This document shows positions 5,263-6,548 of a DNA stretch of 6,548 nt, one piece after another. Numbering within the stretch: the first letter of the stretch is position 1; the number at the start of each line of letters is the position of its first letter. Origin of the DNA: Paracoccaceae bacterium (GTDB lineage: Bacteria > Pseudomonadota > Alphaproteobacteria > Rhodobacterales > Rhodobacteraceae). The stretch covers positions 1 to 6,548 of the forward strand of contig JAAEZW010000107.1 in assembly GCA_018222665.1 (NCBI GenBank), given 5' to 3'. The translations under genes and the position numbers were made by a program. The notes beneath the pieces were generated by a model that searched no databases, was not told where the DNA came from, and saw nothing but the letters and a program-made list of their open reading frames with translations.

Positions 5263-6548
5263 TTACGCCCCGTAGGTTTTTTCCAACCACTTTTCCAGCC
5301 AGTGGATGTTGTAGTCGCCTGAATGAATGTCATCCTCGGCCAGTAGTTGGTTGAATAGCGGCACAGTGGTTTCAACACCGTCTACGATCAACTCGCTTAG
5401 CGCGCGTTCAAGGCGGGCCAATGCTTCGGTACGATCGCGACCATGCACAATCAACTTACCGATCAGACTGTCGTAGTAAGGGGGAATGGAATAGCCATTA
5501 TAAAGCGCACTATCCATACGCACGCCCAATCCACCAGGGGCGTGATAGGCCGTCACCTTACCAGGGCAGGGCGCGAAATTTGGCAAACGTTCTGCGTTGA
5601 TGCGCACTTCGATTGCATGGCCATTGATTTCCAGATCGTCCTGTTCAAACGATAGGGGTAGACCACTGGCAACCCTGATTTGTTCGCGCACCAAATCCAC
5701 GCCAAAAATCCCCTCGGTCACGGGATGTTCCACCTGAAGGCGTGTGTTCATTTCGATGAAATAGAATTCGCCGTTTTCGTACAGAAATTCGATGGTGCCT
5801 GCGCCGATGTAATTGATCTTGGCAACGGCGTCGGCACAGATTTTACCAATACGCGCGCGTTCTTCTTGGGTGATACACGGGCCTGGTGCCTCTTCGAAAA
5901 CCTTTTGGTGACGGCGTTGCAATGAACAATCGCGTTCGCCCAAATGCACCGCTTTGCCTTTGCCATCGCCAAATACTTGGATTTCAATATGGCGCGGGGT
6001 GGTCAAGTATTTTTCGATATAGACTTCATCGTTGCCAAAGGCCGCTTTGCCCTCGGCGCGCGCTGTCATAAACGCCTGTTCCACTTCGTCTGCAGATTTT
6101 GCAACCTTCATGCCGCGCCCACCGCCACCAGCGGTGGCCTTTATGATCACGGGATAGCCGATTTCATCACCAATGCGTTTTGCATCCTCTAGCGTTGGCA
6201 CACCACCGTCGGACCCAGGAACACACGGAACGCCAAGGTCCTTCATCGTGTCCTTTGCCGTGATCTTGTCGCCCATCACGCGAATATGTTCGGCAGTTGG
6301 ACCAATAAACGTAATGTCGTGATCTTCGACAATCTGTACAAAACGCGCGTTTTCGGACAGGAACCCATAGCCTGGGTGAATGGCCTGTGCACCCGTGATT
6401 TCGCAGGCTGAAATGATTGCGGGCATACATAGATAACTATCGGTACCTGCTGCAGGCCCGATGCATAGAGATTCATCTGCCATGCGCACATGCATTGCAT
6501 CCGCATCCGCAGTTGAGTGTACCGCAACCGATTTGATGCCCATTTCAC
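5263..6548 (-). CDS. accC: Acetyl-CoA carboxylase biotin carboxylase subunit AccC (5' end outside the window)
   Basis: AccC carboxylates biotin on the carrier protein AccB using ATP and bicarbonate, the first half of the acetyl-CoA carboxylase reaction that starts fatty-acid synthesis. The visible frame gives Glu followed by 426 residues from MGIKSV to EKTYGA. By comparison with E. coli AccC, about 22 N-terminal residues lie beyond base 6548; the ATG at 6543 is internal. Counting from that Met, the ATP-grasp glycine loop is GGGGRGM (139-145). Catalytic and binding residues are K93, K135, K214 in RRHQK, E252, E264, R268 and E272 in [14 protein letters not shown], and R314 in EVRINAE. These correspond to E. 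coli K116, K159, K238, E276, E288, R292, E296 and R338. Domain order (biotin carboxylase N, ATP-grasp, C-terminal) is normal. accB would be expected just outside the window to the right. aat follows downstream after 15 bp. Confidence 0.97.
   Translation of the reverse strand, partial: EMGIKSVAVHSTADADAMHVRMADESLCIGPAAGTDSYLCMPAIISACEITGAQAIHPGYGFLSENARFVQIVEDHDITFIGPTAEHIRVMGDKITAKDTMKDLGVPCVPGSDGGVPTLEDAKRIGDEIGYPVIIKATAGGGGRGMKVAKSADEVEQAFMTARAEGKAAFGNDEVYIEKYLTTPRHIEIQVFGDGKGKAVHLGERDCSLQRRHQKVFEEAPGPCITQEERARIGKICADAVAKINYIGAGTIEFLYENGEFYFIEMNTRLQVEHPVTEGIFGVDLVREQIRVASGLPLSFEQDDLEINGHAIEVRINAERLPNFAPCPGKVTAYHAPGGLGVRMDSALYNGYSIPPYYDSLIGKLIVHGRDRTEALARLERALSELIVDGVETTVPLFNQLLAEDDIHSGDYNIHWLEKWLEKTYGA

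Noticed and set aside
6541..6543. ATG at 6543 as the true start of accC
   Set aside because: The preceding codon is Glu in frame and the family begins about 22 residues earlier with the conserved ANRGEIA segment, so the start lies outside the window.
1..6548. Mobile element, CRISPR array, defence or secretion system, tRNA or rRNA
   Set aside because: All coding space is taken by recognised housekeeping families. No transposase, integrase, terminal inverted repeats, regularly spaced repeats or cloverleaf-like segments were seen.

Overview
The window reads as ordinary chromosomal core sequence from an alphaproteobacterium, most likely in or near the Rhodobacteraceae (roseobacter group). Three things point there. 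A bacterial gene encodes an NDUFA12-type (17.2 kDa) accessory subunit of complex I, which is known from alphaproteobacteria and mitochondria. A short operon places that subunit next to a lone MlaD-type MCE protein and a DUF2155 protein. The accC-aat pair lies convergent to that operon. Base composition looks roughly balanced by eye, less GC-rich than many Rhodobacteraceae. The assignment rests on remembered protein families and gene order, not on a search.

Layout. On the left, on the minus strand, a GlxA-type AraC-family regulator (114-1121) is followed downstream by the first 18 codons of another gene that leaves the window at base 1. That peptide resembles the N-terminus of photolyase/cryptochrome-like FAD-binding proteins. 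A 226-bp divergent intergenic region separates the regulator from clpP. On the plus strand come clpP (1348-1974), a strong intrinsic terminator (1981-2017), and clpX (2111-3373), so the two halves of the ClpXP protease appear to be separate transcription units. After a 72-bp gap with an imperfect hairpin, three tightly packed plus-strand genes follow: NDUFA12-like (3446-3829), mlaD-like (3834-4283) and DUF2155 (4283-4657). On the minus strand, entering from the right edge, accC (5' end missing) is followed after 15 bp by aat (stop at 4606). The 3' ends of aat and the DUF2155 gene overlap by 52 bp.

How the genes work together. ClpP and ClpX form the ATP-dependent ClpXP protease. Aat adds Leu or Phe to proteins with N-terminal Arg or Lys, making N-degrons that in Gram-negative bacteria are normally handed to ClpAP through ClpS, so it is functionally linked to Clp proteolysis although it sits in the accC operon. 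AccC supplies the biotin carboxylase step of fatty-acid synthesis. MlaD and the exported DUF2155 protein are envelope proteins, and NDUFA12 belongs to the respiratory chain.

I found no mobile element, CRISPR array, tRNA, rRNA or recognisable defence system, and nothing that I would call a new biological system. The points worth a second look are small: the 3' overlap of aat with the DUF2155 gene, the terminator that splits clpP from clpX, a hairpin that may mask the ribosome-binding site of the left-edge gene, and the coupling of the uncharacterised DUF2155 gene to mlaD.
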